Assembly: GCA_945946745.1 (NCBI GenBank)
Contig: CAMEWZ010000075.1
Coordinates: 1-7,461, forward strand
DNA: 7,461 nucleotides
Direction of reading: 5' to 3'
Source of the DNA: an uncultured Clostridia bacterium
GTDB taxonomy: Bacteria > Bacillota > Clostridia > Oscillospirales > Oscillospiraceae
Of the stretch, positions 1 to 5,508 are shown piece after piece (the first letter of the stretch is position 1; the number at the start of each line of letters is the position of its first letter). The position numbers and the translations under genes were made by a program. The notes under the pieces were generated by a model that worked only from the letters and a program-made list of their open reading frames with translations, did no database searches and had not been told where the DNA came from.

Positions 1-710
1 CCAAGACCATCCCCGAGACTCGTACCGGCCGCAGCCTGGGTATCCCCATGATCATCCTCAACGTCACCGGCGTCATGAAGCGGGTGGACCCCGAGAACAC
101 CGCCCTGTACGACGAACGGGCCAAGGAGTGCATCCATGACATCTTCGCCTACCACGTCAAGCCCGATCTCAAGTGCACCCTGGAGAACGTGGCCCCCGAC
201 GGCACCCCCCGGCTGGATATCACCGAGGGCCGGATGGTCAACCCCGGCCACGACATCGAATGCAGCTGGTTCTTGATGGACTACGCCAATGAGACCGGCG
301 ATGCCGAGCTGCATAAAAAGGCTGTCAACGTCTTTGACATGGCCTTCAACATGGGCTGGGACAAGGAATACGGCGGCATTCTGTACTTCATGGACTGCCT
401 GGGCAATCCTCCCGAGGCCTACGAGCACGACATGAAGCTGTGGTGGCCCCACAACGAAGCCCTGATCGCCTCGCTGATGATCTACCGGGATACCAAGGAC
501 GAGAAGTATCTGGACATCTTCTACCAGGTGCTGGACTACTGCAAGACCTACTTTGCCGACGAGTACGGCGAGTGGTACGGATATCTGCGCCGGGACGGCA
601 AGCCCACCCAGCCTGCCTGTAAGGGTTCCACCTTCAAAGGCCCCTTCCATGTGCCCCGCAGCTTGATTTTGGTTGACCGGATGATGACGGAGATTCTGGG
701 CGAGGAATAA
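1..710 (+). CDS. AGE-family N-acylglucosamine 2-epimerase/isomerase, 3' part (5' end outside window)
   Basis: The reading frame is open from base 3 (K-T-I-P-E-T-R...) and ends with TAA at 708-710, so the gene starts left of the window. About 235 C-terminal residues remain of a family that is usually near 390-400 residues. AGE-family (alpha/alpha)6-barrel enzymes interconvert sugars by C2 epimerisation or aldose-ketose isomerisation (GlcNAc/ManNAc, cellobiose, mannose/fructose). Seen here: the VNPGHDIE motif with its His at 249-251, the LWWPHNEA motif near 440-465, and GPFHVPRSL with its His at 648-650. The two histidines match the general acid/base pair known in this family. The usual WWPQAEA reads WWPHNEA here. 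The substrate cannot be read from the sequence. The RpiR regulator 63 bp downstream has a sugar-phosphate-type sensor domain, so amino-sugar catabolism is plausible. The family call is firm; the exact reaction is open. Confidence 0.9.
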   Translation, partial: KTIPETRTGRSLGIPMIILNVTGVMKRVDPENTALYDERAKECIHDIFAYHVKPDLKCTLENVAPDGTPRLDITEGRMVNPGHDIECSWFLMDYANETGDAELHKKAVNVFDMAFNMGWDKEYGGILYFMDCLGNPPEAYEHDMKLWWPHNEALIASLMIYRDTKDEKYLDIFYQVLDYCKTYFADEYGEWYGYLRRDGKPTQPACKGSTFKGPFHVPRSLILVDRMMTEILGEE

Positions 711-722
711 CGTAAACAGACA

Positions 723-755
723 GGAGGCGGCTGTAACATTTTTTACAGCCCCTCC
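723..755 (+). promoter_or_regulatory. Hairpin between the epimerase gene and the rpiR-type gene
   Basis: The arms GGAGG-c-GGCTGTAA (723-736) and TTACAGCCCCTCC (743-755) pair over 13 bp with one bulged C (728) and a 6-nt loop. The T-run lies in the loop and upper stem rather than after the hairpin, so this is a poor rho-independent terminator. It stands between the epimerase stop (710) and the regulator's ribosome binding site (763-767). It could be an operator for the regulator, an mRNA processing or stability element, or a weak attenuator. No convincing promoter is visible in the 63-bp gap, so the two genes are probably co-transcribed. Confidence 0.5.
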
Positions 756-773
756 CCAGGCCAGGAGACTGCT

Positions 774-1619
774 ATGGACGAACAGATCGACATTCTCGAA
801 CGCATTCACGCCGCCTATTACCAGCTGACCTCCACGGAACGCAAGGTCGCGGATCTCGTACTGGCGCAGCCCTCCCAGGTGCAGTTTATGTCCATCACCC
901 AGCTGGCAGACGAATGCGGAACCGCCGAGGCAACCATCTCCCGGTTCTGCCGCCGTCTGAATCTGAAGGGCTTTAACGCCTTCAAAATCGAGCTGGCCCG
1001 GCATTCCGCCTCCTCCGGCGTGAAGCCAAAAGACAAAGAACCAAACAGCCTGGTCAGCCGCAGTCTGGAGGTAGGCCGTCTGGCCAGCGACGCGGTGTAT
1101 CAGACCATTGAGCTGGTGGAACCGAAACAGGTTCTGCGGGCGGTGGAGCTGATCGAATCTGCCCAGCATGTGGTCTGCATCGGCTCCGGCGGCTCCATGA
1201 TTATGGCCGCCGAGTGCACCCACCTGTTCTCCACCGTCTCCGGAAACTTCCAGGCGGTGCCGGACTCCCATCTGCAAATGTCCGCCGTGGCCACCATGGG
1301 CCAAGGGGATGTGGTGATGCTGTTCTCCTACTCCGGCGCTACCACCAATGGCTTGCAGGTGCTGGAGCTGGCGAAGGCCCGGGGCGTTTCCACCATTCTC
1401 ATCACCCGCTTCCACAAATCCCCGGCAGCCAAGCTGGCAGACGTGGTGCTGCGCTGCGGCTCCAACGAAAGCCCCTTCCAGTTCGGCTCCGTTCCCGCCC
1501 GAATCGCCCAGCTGGTGGTGCTGGATGTGCTGTTCCAGGAATACTGTCACCGGAACCGGGAAAAGTGCCAGGAAACCATCCAAAACATTGCCTCCGCCCT
1601 GTCGGGAATGCATGTGTGA
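774..1619 (+). CDS. RpiR/MurR-family transcriptional regulator (HTH + SIS domain)
   Basis: The 281-residue length is typical of the family. The N-terminal HTH_6 domain covers about residues 1-77 and includes LTSTERKVADLVL and the recognition-helix region AEATISRFCRRLNLKGF. A linker of about 40 residues follows, then a SIS sugar-phosphate-binding domain at about 125-265, with VVCIGSGGS (P-loop-like) and MLFSYSGATTN as hallmark motifs. RpiR-type proteins are cytoplasmic regulators of sugar or amino-sugar catabolism whose effector is usually a phosphosugar. The ATG at 774 is supported by AGGAG at 763-767. The epimerase upstream is the likely local target and may share a transcript with it, and the 723-755 hairpin is a candidate operator. 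Whether it also controls lrgAB, 525 bp downstream across repeats, is unknown. The gene ends in TGA at 1617-1619. Only the effector and target are uncertain. Confidence 0.93.
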   Translation: MDEQIDILERIHAAYYQLTSTERKVADLVLAQPSQVQFMSITQLADECGTAEATISRFCRRLNLKGFNAFKIELARHSASSGVKPKDKEPNSLVSRSLEVGRLASDAVYQTIELVEPKQVLRAVELIESAQHVVCIGSGGSMIMAAECTHLFSTVSGNFQAVPDSHLQMSAVATMGQGDVVMLFSYSGATTNGLQVLELAKARGVSTILITRFHKSPAAKLADVVLRCGSNESPFQFGSVPARIAQLVVLDVLFQEYCHRNREKCQETIQNIASALSGMHV

Positions 1620-1636
1620 GGGTCGCGGGCGAAGCC

Positions 1637-1737
1637 CCTTGCCTCTCCCTATGGGAGAGGTGCCCCCCATGGGGGCGGAGAGGGCCCTCTCAGTCACGGC
1701 GAACGCCGTGCCAGCTCCCCCAACGGGGGAGCCAAGG
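1637..1737 (+). repeat. Palindromic repeat, copy A (compact form)
   Basis: This 101-bp unit begins CCTTGCCTCTCCC and ends GGGGGAGCCAAGG, giving imperfect terminal inverted repeats. Inside are the hairpins CTCTCCC/GGGAGAG, CCCCC/GGGGG, CGGCGaacGCCG and CTCCCCC/GGGGGAG, and a central palindrome GAGAGGG|CCCTCTC. It is nearly identical to copy B 36 bp further on, and the similarity runs past the right end into CCGYTGTGCG. It lies 18 bp after the rpiR stop and may be transcribed as a 3' structure of that mRNA. With copies B and C it fills most of the 525-bp gene-free stretch 1620-2144, where no open frame looks coding. Confidence 0.85.
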
Positions 1738-1772
1738 CCGTTGTGCGACAAATTGGTGTTTATTGGTCAGTC

Positions 1773-1872
1773 CCTTGCCTCTCCCTATGGGAGAGGTGCC
1801 CCCTTGGGGGCGGAGAGGGCCCTCTCAGTCACGGCTAACGCCGTGCCAGCTCCCGCAACGGGGGAGCCAAGG
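1773..1872 (+). repeat. Palindromic repeat, copy B (compact form)
   Basis: This 100-bp direct repeat of copy A differs mainly in the small GC hairpin (CCCCCTTGGGGG versus CCCCCCATGGGGG) and in the right-hand hairpin (CTCCCGCAACGGGGGAG). The flank GGCCGCTGTGCGGTAAAT matches the flank of copy A with few changes. The duplicated unit is therefore about 120 bp, suggesting a local duplication of one insertion rather than two independent ones. Confidence 0.85.
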
Positions 1873-1917
1873 CCGCTGTGCGGTAAATGACAATTTGCTG
1901 CACTGATGCGATAGCGC

Positions 1918-2091
1918 CCAAGGCTCCCTTGTGTAAAGGGAGCTGTCAAAAATCTTTGATTTTTGACTGAGGGATTTTGCGGGAAAGCCTTCCGAATTCG
2001 CCGAAAACCAATGCGAAAAAGGAATCGTGTACTGCACAATCCCTCCGAGCCGCCTTGCGGTGGGCCACCTTCCCCAATGGGGAAGGCATGG
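1918..2091 (-). repeat. Palindromic repeat, copy C (expanded, inverted)
   Basis: Read on the minus strand, this 174-bp member begins CCATGCCTTCCCC/GGGGAAGG and ends in GGGAGCCTTGG, the same layout as copies A, B and D but divergent in sequence. Visible hairpins on the plus strand are CTCCCTT/AAAGGGAG at the left, a perfect 10-bp stem 1945-1954/1958-1967 with loop TTT, and CCTTCCCC-AAT-GGGGAAGG at 2068-2086. The central GAGGG|CCCTC junction of the compact copies is split here by about 80 bp of unrelated sequence lying between GGGATTTTGC and GCACAATCCC. It ends 53 bp before lrgA. Confidence 0.7.
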
Positions 2092-2144
2092 GCGCGGCAG
2101 CACCTTTTCACTGTCAACCGGTTTCTGTTTTGAGGTAACGAAAG

Positions 2145-2504
2145 ATGAAATACCTGTCTCAATTTCTGATTATTCTGGGCTTCTCCCTGATTGGGGAAGC
2201 CCTTCAGCTTGTCATCCCCCTGCCCATTCCCGCTTCGGTCTATGGGCTGGCGCTGCTGTTCGCGGCGCTGTGTCTGAAGCTTGTCCGGCCGGAGCAGGTT
2301 CGGGACGCCGGGGGCTTTCTGGTTTCTCTGCTGCCCCTGTTGTTCATCTCCCCGGTGGTGGGGCTTCTGGAAAACTGGGCGATCATTCAGGAAGCGCTGC
2401 TGCCCATTGCCCTGCTGGTAGCGGCCTCCACAGTGCTGACCTTCGGCATCAGCGGCCGGATCGCCCAGTGGTGGATGCGGAAGGGGGACAAGACCCATGG
2501 ATAA
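2145..2504 (+). CDS. lrgA: LrgA/CidA-family membrane protein
   Basis: The product is a 119-residue, four-span membrane protein of the CidA/LrgA family, close to the usual length. Hydrophobic segments lie near residues 5-25, 28-46, 60-78 and 84-108. The IPLPIPASVYGLALLF stretch matches the family's conserved loop into TM2. The start is supported by GAGGT at 2132-2136, seven to eight bases upstream. The stop overlaps lrgB by 8 bp, so the two are translationally coupled. In staphylococci LrgAB antagonises murein hydrolase release. Homologues in Bacillus subtilis (PftAB) and Streptococcus mutans act in pyruvate uptake, and plant PLGG1 moves glycolate/glycerate. In a fermenter a small-carboxylate role is the likelier reading, but this is inference. 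No clear promoter is visible in the 53 bp after repeat C, and no LytTR-type two-component regulator is in the window. Confidence 0.9.
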   Translation: MKYLSQFLIILGFSLIGEALQLVIPLPIPASVYGLALLFAALCLKLVRPEQVRDAGGFLVSLLPLLFISPVVGLLENWAIIQEALLPIALLVAASTVLTFGISGRIAQWWMRKGDKTHG

Positions 2505-3186
2505 ATTTCTCCAAATTGGCATTCTGCCCATCGTGCTGACGCTGGCGGTGTTCCAGATCGGCCAGCTGTGCCAGCGCAGGTGGAAAAAGCCCATTTTCAA
2601 CCCCACCCTCATTGGCATGATTCTGGTGGTGGTTTTCCTGCTGGTCACCGGGATGGATCCCCAGGTCTATGCCGCCGGTACCGCCCACATGGCCTGGCTG
2701 ATGACCCCGGCCACCATTTCCCTGGCCATTCCCATGTATGAGCAGTTTCGCATTCTGCGGAAAAACCTCGCCGCCGTGGTGCTGGGAGTCGCTGCCGGAT
2801 CCGCCGCCTGCATGGTGTTTTTGCTGGTCTGCGGCCTGGCGCTGACTTTGGAGCCGACAATTCTGACCTCCCTGCTGCCCAAAAGCGTCACCACCGCCAT
2901 TGGCGTTCCCTTGAGCGAGCTGTACGGCGGCATTGGCGCGCTGACCACCGCTGCCATTATCATCACCGGAATTCTGGGCAACATGTTTGGCGCCACGCTG
3001 TGCCGCCTGTTTCGCATCACCGACCCGGTGGCCCAGGGCGTGGCCTTCGGCACCGCCTCCCACGTTATCGGCACCTCCAAGGCAGGGCAGATCAGCCCCC
3101 TCACCGGCGCGGCCAGCAGCCTGTCTCTGGTGGTGGCAGGCCTGCTGACGGCGGTGCTGTTCCCCCTCCTCGCCGCCGTTGTGTAG
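2497..3186 (+). CDS. lrgB: LrgB/CidB-family membrane protein
   Basis: The 229-residue length is normal for LrgB/CidB. It is a polytopic membrane protein with about six or seven hydrophobic segments. Family-typical motifs are FNPTLIGM near residue 30, LLPKSVTTAIGVPLS near residues 125-140 and GTASHVIGTSKA near residues 185-196, the most conserved part of the family. The ATG at 2497 lies inside the lrgA reading frame, with GGAAGGGGG at 2479-2487 as ribosome binding site, so expression is coupled to lrgA. LrgB is the larger partner of the LrgAB complex; in PLGG1-type fusions the same two domains form one transporter. The gene ends in TAG at 3184-3186. No terminator is seen directly after it, so transcription may read into the next gene in addition to that gene's own promoter. 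Confidence 0.93.
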   Translation: MDKFLQIGILPIVLTLAVFQIGQLCQRRWKKPIFNPTLIGMILVVVFLLVTGMDPQVYAAGTAHMAWLMTPATISLAIPMYEQFRILRKNLAAVVLGVAAGSAACMVFLLVCGLALTLEPTILTSLLPKSVTTAIGVPLSELYGGIGALTTAAIIITGILGNMFGATLCRLFRITDPVAQGVAFGTASHVIGTSKAGQISPLTGAASSLSLVVAGLLTAVLFPLLAAVV

Positions 3187-3247
3187 GAAAGTTTACGGTC
3201 TATTCATGTAAATTTTAAAGTATTTTCAGAGGTTTCTTCCGGAAAAA

Positions 3248-3256
3248 TGCTATAAT
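3248..3256 (+). promoter_or_regulatory. Extended -10 promoter for the TIM-barrel gene
   Basis: TGCTATAAT is a perfect extended -10 (TGnTATAAT) with TATAAT at 3251-3256. No good -35 is found at 16-18 bp; TTTTCA at 3223-3228 is too far away. This is the pattern expected of extended -10 promoters. The surrounding 90 bp are AT-rich compared with the genes on either side. The predicted start near 3263 leaves a leader of only about 20-25 nt. Confidence 0.65.
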
Positions 3257-3285
3257 TCCCCAAAAAAGATAGAATGGGGAATTAT
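3252..3285. promoter_or_regulatory. Perfect 10-bp inverted repeat across the -10 box and start codon
   Basis: ATAATTCCCC (3252-3261) and GGGGAATTAT (3276-3285) are exact reverse complements separated by 14 AT-rich bases. The left arm covers most of the -10 box, and the right arm holds the GGGGA ribosome binding site and the first two bases of the ATG at 3284. As DNA it is a candidate repressor operator. As RNA the stem forms only on transcripts that read in from lrgB, where it would hide the ribosome binding site. A transcript starting near 3263 lacks the left arm. Confidence 0.55.
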
Positions 3286-3286
3286 G

Positions 3287-3958
3287 ATGGAGCAGCAAAA
3301 AAAGCAGGTGCCCTTTGTGGAGAGCCGCCTGCGGCACAACATTCTGGAAATGCCCAAGGAGATCCGCCAGGCCAGCGGCATCGTCATCTACGGACGGCGG
3401 ATCAAAAGCCTGGTATTCACCACCGATCTGGCGGTGATCAAAAACTGCGATGCCGACGCGGTGTTCGCGGTGTATCCCTTCACCCCTCAGCAGTCCATCA
3501 GCGACGCCATCATCAAGGCCTCCTACATACCCGTGTTCTGCGGGGTAGGCGGCGGCACCACCCAGGGCCTGCGCACCGTGTCCCTGGCCAAGGATGTGGA
3601 AAGCCAGGGGGCCATGGGGGTGGTGCTGAACGCGCCCATCAACAACATGAACCTGCTGGCGGTATCCCGGTCTGTGGACATTCCGGTCATCATCACCGTG
3701 GTGGACGAGAAAACCGACATCGGCGCCCGGCTGGAAGCAGGAGCCTCCATTCTGAACGTGGCCGCGGCAGGAAAAACCCCGGAGCTGGTTCGCGCCATCC
3801 GGCAGCAGTATCCGGAGGTACCCATCATCGCCACCGGGGGCAACCGGCCCGAAACCATCACCGCCACCATCGAGGCCGGTGCCAACGCCATCACCTACAC
3901 CCCGCCCTCCGCTCAGGAGCTGTTCAAAGCCATGATGGCAAAATACCGGGAGTTTTGA
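3287..3958 (+). CDS. Conserved TIM-barrel protein of unassigned function
   Basis: The product has 223 residues. It is conserved in Bacillota, where I recall it being labelled only as a hydrolase or beta/alpha-barrel protein. It opens with PFVESRLRHNILEMP. Alternating beta strands and helices follow: SGIVIYGRR, SLVFTTDLAVI, ADAVFAVYPFTP, IPVFCGVGGGTTQG, AMGVVLNAPINN, DIPVIITVV, GASILNVAAAG, PIIATGGNRPET and ANAITYTPPS. The late IIATGG and ANAITYTPP segments resemble the phosphate-binding end of HisA/TrpC/NanE-type barrels, which suggests a phosphorylated ligand. I considered NanE and did not call it, because its signature motifs are absent. ATG 3287 is preferred over 3284 because GGGGA (3276-3280) is six bases away instead of three. 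It has its own promoter just upstream. The TGA is at 3956-3958, and the next feature is a repeat element rather than a gene. Confidence 0.8.
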   Translation: MEQQKKQVPFVESRLRHNILEMPKEIRQASGIVIYGRRIKSLVFTTDLAVIKNCDADAVFAVYPFTPQQSISDAIIKASYIPVFCGVGGGTTQGLRTVSLAKDVESQGAMGVVLNAPINNMNLLAVSRSVDIPVIITVVDEKTDIGARLEAGASILNVAAAGKTPELVRAIRQQYPEVPIIATGGNRPETITATIEAGANAITYTPPSAQELFKAMMAKYREF

Positions 3959-4027
3959 TGCATAAAAGAAAAAATCCTTATCGGGTTAGCTCAGCAAAAG
4001 GGGAATCTTGTTCATTCGCACCTCACC

Positions 4028-4150
4028 CCTTGCCTCTCCCTCTGGGAGAGGTGGCAGCCGTTAGGCTGACGGAGAGGGCGGCGGGGCGCTGCATTACCCT
4101 CTCAGTCACGGCCAAAGACCGTGACAGCTCTCCCAAAGGGAGAGCCAAGG
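4028..4150 (+). repeat. Palindromic repeat, copy D (intermediate form)
   Basis: This 123-bp unit begins CCTTGCCTCTCCC and ends GGGAGAGCCAAGG. It carries the hairpins CTCTCCC-tct-GGGAGAG, CAGCCGTTAGGCTG, CACGGCCAAAGACCGTG and CTCTCCCaaaGGGAGAG. Compared with copies A and B, the central GAGAGGG|CCCTCTC junction is opened by about 20 bp (GGAGAGGG then CGGCGGGGCGCTGCATTA then CCCTCTC). It sits inside the longer composite element. Confidence 0.8.
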
Positions 4151-4183
4151 GTGCTTCGTTAGAGAAAGAACAATATCGTTGAC

Positions 4184-4235
4184 GAACACCCTCCGTAGGG
4201 CGGCTTGCCCTCAAGCCGCCCTACGGAGGGTGTTC
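4184..4235. repeat. Perfect 24-bp-arm hairpin
   Basis: The arms 4184-4207 (starting GAACACCCTCCG, ending GGCGGCTTG) and 4212-4235 are exact reverse complements around the 4-nt loop CCCT. There is no T-run on either side, so it is a structural palindrome rather than a terminator. The right arm and the flank to 4246 recur at 7055-7089 in the second composite element. Confidence 0.85.
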
Positions 4236-4283
4236 ATTCGATAAAGACCAACAGCTGGGTAAAACCGATCAGCACAAAAGAAA

Positions 4284-4335
4284 AAAACGCTGTCATTGGA
4301 AACCGGTTCTTCACCGGCCCCAATGACAGCGTTTT
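4284..4335 (-). terminator. Rho-independent terminator of the nucleotidyltransferase gene (possibly bidirectional)
   Basis: The arms 4284-4299 (AAAACGCTGTCATTGG) and 4320-4335 pair over 16 bp, with an inner CCGG/CCGG extension. On the minus strand the stem is followed by a long U-tract (TTTTTTTCTTTT), and it lies 12 bp after the nucleotidyltransferase stop. On the plus strand only GTTTTGC follows, so stopping transcription from the TIM-barrel side is possible but weaker. Confidence 0.9.
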
Positions 4336-4347
4336 GCAATTACCGGA

Positions 4348-5268
4348 TTACTCCCACAGGCCGTCGGGGTACTTGCCCTCGTCGGTCATGGCCTTCAGCG
4401 CGGCCACTACCATGGGCTTGTCCGCAGCGTAGGTCACGCCGTACCAGCGGTCGGGGGAGGTGAGCACCTTGAAGGTGGCCTTCTTCTCGTGGATCAGCTG
4501 GGCCACAGGCAGGGGCAGGAAGTATTCGCCCTTCAGCGGATTCTCCACCAGGGTCTTGTCCAGGAAGGCGGCGAACCGGATTTTGGCCTCCTCCAGGAAG
4601 CTGGGCATATAGCCCCACATGTTCATGGAGACGGTGGTGTCCGGGGCCACGTCCGTCCAGGTTTCCCCATCCTCGGTGAAGTGGATGCCGCCGTCATACT
4701 TCTCAATTCGGGTGCGCTCGTTGATCTCCGTCAGAAACCCCTTTTCGTCCGTCATACAGACACCCCGGGCCACGCTGCCGTTATCGGTAACGGTGTTCCT
4801 CAGCTCATAGCCAACCAGACAGTGGCCGGTGGGATCCTGGTTGGACACAAGCTGGTCATAGATGACCTTAAAGGCGGATTTTCCATAGTAATCGTCGGAA
4901 TTGATCACCGCGAAGGGCGCGCCGTCAATGGCCTCCTCGGCGCAGAGCACCGCGTGGCTGGTGCCCCAGGGCTTCACCCGGCCCTCGGGAACGGTGTAGC
5001 CTTCCGGCAGCTTGTCCAGCTCCTGGTAGGCATAGCGAACCTCCACCGGGGCCTTCTCCAGGCGCTTGCCCACGGTTTCCATAAAGTCGCGCTCAATGGC
5101 CTTCTTAATGATGATAATCACGGTGTCAAAACCGGCTTCATGGGCATCGTAAATGGAATAGTCCAAAATCGCTTCGCCGTGACTGCCCACAGGGTCGATC
5201 TGCTTCAAACCACCGTAGCGGCTGCCCATACCGGCGGCCATCACAACGAGAACAGGTTTCTTAGCCAT
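4348..5268 (-). CDS. Sugar-phosphate nucleotidyltransferase
   Basis: The product has 306 residues with a Rossmann-like NTP_transferase fold. Residues 7-28 carry the nucleotide-binding signature, with AAGMGSRYGGLKQ at 11-23. PWGTSHAV at 100-107 matches the PxGT.HA motif, and NSDDYYG at 123-129 supplies the metal-binding Asp. It should transfer an NMP from NTP to a sugar-1-phosphate (or similar phosphate acceptor) in the cytoplasm; which nucleotide and sugar cannot be told. The Met at 5268 is chosen over an in-frame ATG at 5331 because AAAGGAG (5278-5284) lies nine bases upstream and the motif then begins near residue 7, as is usual. It is a single-gene unit, with a promoter at 5346-5374 and a terminator at 4284-4335. 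The DDYYG variant is shared by a subgroup usually annotated only as nucleotidyltransferase. LicC- or UTP-glucose-1-phosphate-type activities are alternatives. Confidence 0.88.
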   Translation of the reverse strand: MAKKPVLVVMAAGMGSRYGGLKQIDPVGSHGEAILDYSIYDAHEAGFDTVIIIIKKAIERDFMETVGKRLEKAPVEVRYAYQELDKLPEGYTVPEGRVKPWGTSHAVLCAEEAIDGAPFAVINSDDYYGKSAFKVIYDQLVSNQDPTGHCLVGYELRNTVTDNGSVARGVCMTDEKGFLTEINERTRIEKYDGGIHFTEDGETWTDVAPDTTVSMNMWGYMPSFLEEAKIRFAAFLDKTLVENPLKGEYFLPLPVAQLIHEKKATFKVLTSPDRWYGVTYAADKPMVVAALKAMTDEGKYPDGLWE

Positions 5269-5345
5269 GTCGTATGTCTCCTTTATCCACAGACTCGCCA
5301 ACAACCCGGATCTTCCCCAAGCCGCCGGCAATTTGGTACACCTTC

Positions 5346-5374
5346 ATTATATCCTGTTTCCCACCGGAAAGCAA
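5346..5374 (-). promoter_or_regulatory. Sigma-A-type promoter of the nucleotidyltransferase gene
   Basis: On the minus strand a TTGCTT -35 (5369-5374), a 17-bp spacer and a perfect TATAAT -10 (5346-5351) are present. The predicted start near 5339 gives a leader of about 70 nt before the ATG at 5268. The 240-bp gap 5269-5508 otherwise holds a small hairpin (5411-5432) and a repeat fragment (5469-5490). Confidence 0.75.
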
Positions 5375-5410
5375 GGGATATTGGGATAATATCTTTCATT
5401 CGATGTAACG

Positions 5411-5432
5411 ATTCTGCCGTAGCAGAATTTTT
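5411..5432 (+). terminator. Small terminator-like hairpin (plus strand)
   Basis: ATTCTGC-cgta-GCAGAAT (7-bp stem) is followed on the plus strand by TTTT. No plus-strand gene feeds it, so it may stop antisense transcription. It could instead be an upstream palindromic site, about 37 bp beyond the -35 of the nucleotidyltransferase promoter. It lacks a U-tract on the minus strand and is not a good terminator for gluQRS. Confidence 0.3.
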
Positions 5433-5468
5433 GCAAGCAGTCCGTGTTTTTGTTCCGCCGGAGTAGAA

Positions 5469-5490
5469 CCAAGGCTCCCTTGTGCAAAGG
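5469..5490 (-). repeat. End fragment of the palindromic repeat family
   Basis: CCAAGGCTCCCTTGTGCAAA plus GG matches the first 22 bases of copy C (1918-1939) with one difference (GTGC for GTGT). The rest of the repeat is absent. It lies 18 bp past the gluQRS stop and looks like a deletion remnant. Confidence 0.6.
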
Positions 5491-5508
5491 AAGGCTTTAG
5501 GCCGTCTT

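Larger units (their letters stand above)
3978..4271 (+). mobile_element. MITE-like composite repeat element, copy 1
   Basis: This roughly 294-bp non-coding element lies between the TIM-barrel gene and the convergent nucleotidyltransferase gene. Its ends (3978-3995 and the reverse complement of 4254-4271) match at 13 of 18 positions. It has a second, shorter copy at 6880-7122: bases 3996-4040 match 6904-6948 at 41 of 45 positions, and 4212-4246 match 7055-7089 at 33 of 35. Between those anchors it contains a full member of the palindromic family (4028-4150) and a long perfect hairpin (4184-4235). There is no transposase frame, so if mobile it would need help in trans. The exact ends and any target-site duplication are uncertain. 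Confidence 0.5.

Noticed and set aside
1620..2144. Insertion-sequence remnant or small genes in the repeat-filled gap
   Set aside because: No transposase-like peptide, ribosome binding site or conserved frame was found; palindromic repeats account for most of the stretch.
1785..2648. Long minus-strand open frame opposite repeats B and C and lrgAB
   Set aside because: It runs antisense through lrgA and lrgB and across palindromic repeats. Its predicted protein is low in hydrophobic core and rich in Gln/Arg/Pro, as expected for a shadow frame in GC-rich DNA.
3287..3958. NanE (N-acetylmannosamine-6-phosphate epimerase)
   Set aside because: The size and phosphate-barrel feel fit, and an AGE epimerase plus RpiR nearby are tempting, but the N-terminus and core motifs do not match NanE as I know it.
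3274..4182. 302-residue plus-strand frame overlapping the TIM-barrel gene
   Set aside because: It is a +1 shadow of the well-conserved TIM-barrel gene, rich in Gly/Arg/His, and continues into repeat D. The other frame has clear family motifs and a start with promoter.
5269..5339. Riboswitch in the nucleotidyltransferase leader
   Set aside because: The predicted leader is only about 70 nt and I see no recognisable aptamer core or terminator/antiterminator pair.
4489..5466. 325-residue plus-strand frame opposite the nucleotidyltransferase gene
   Set aside because: It is fully antisense to a gene with strong catalytic motifs, promoter and terminator. It is a composition artefact.
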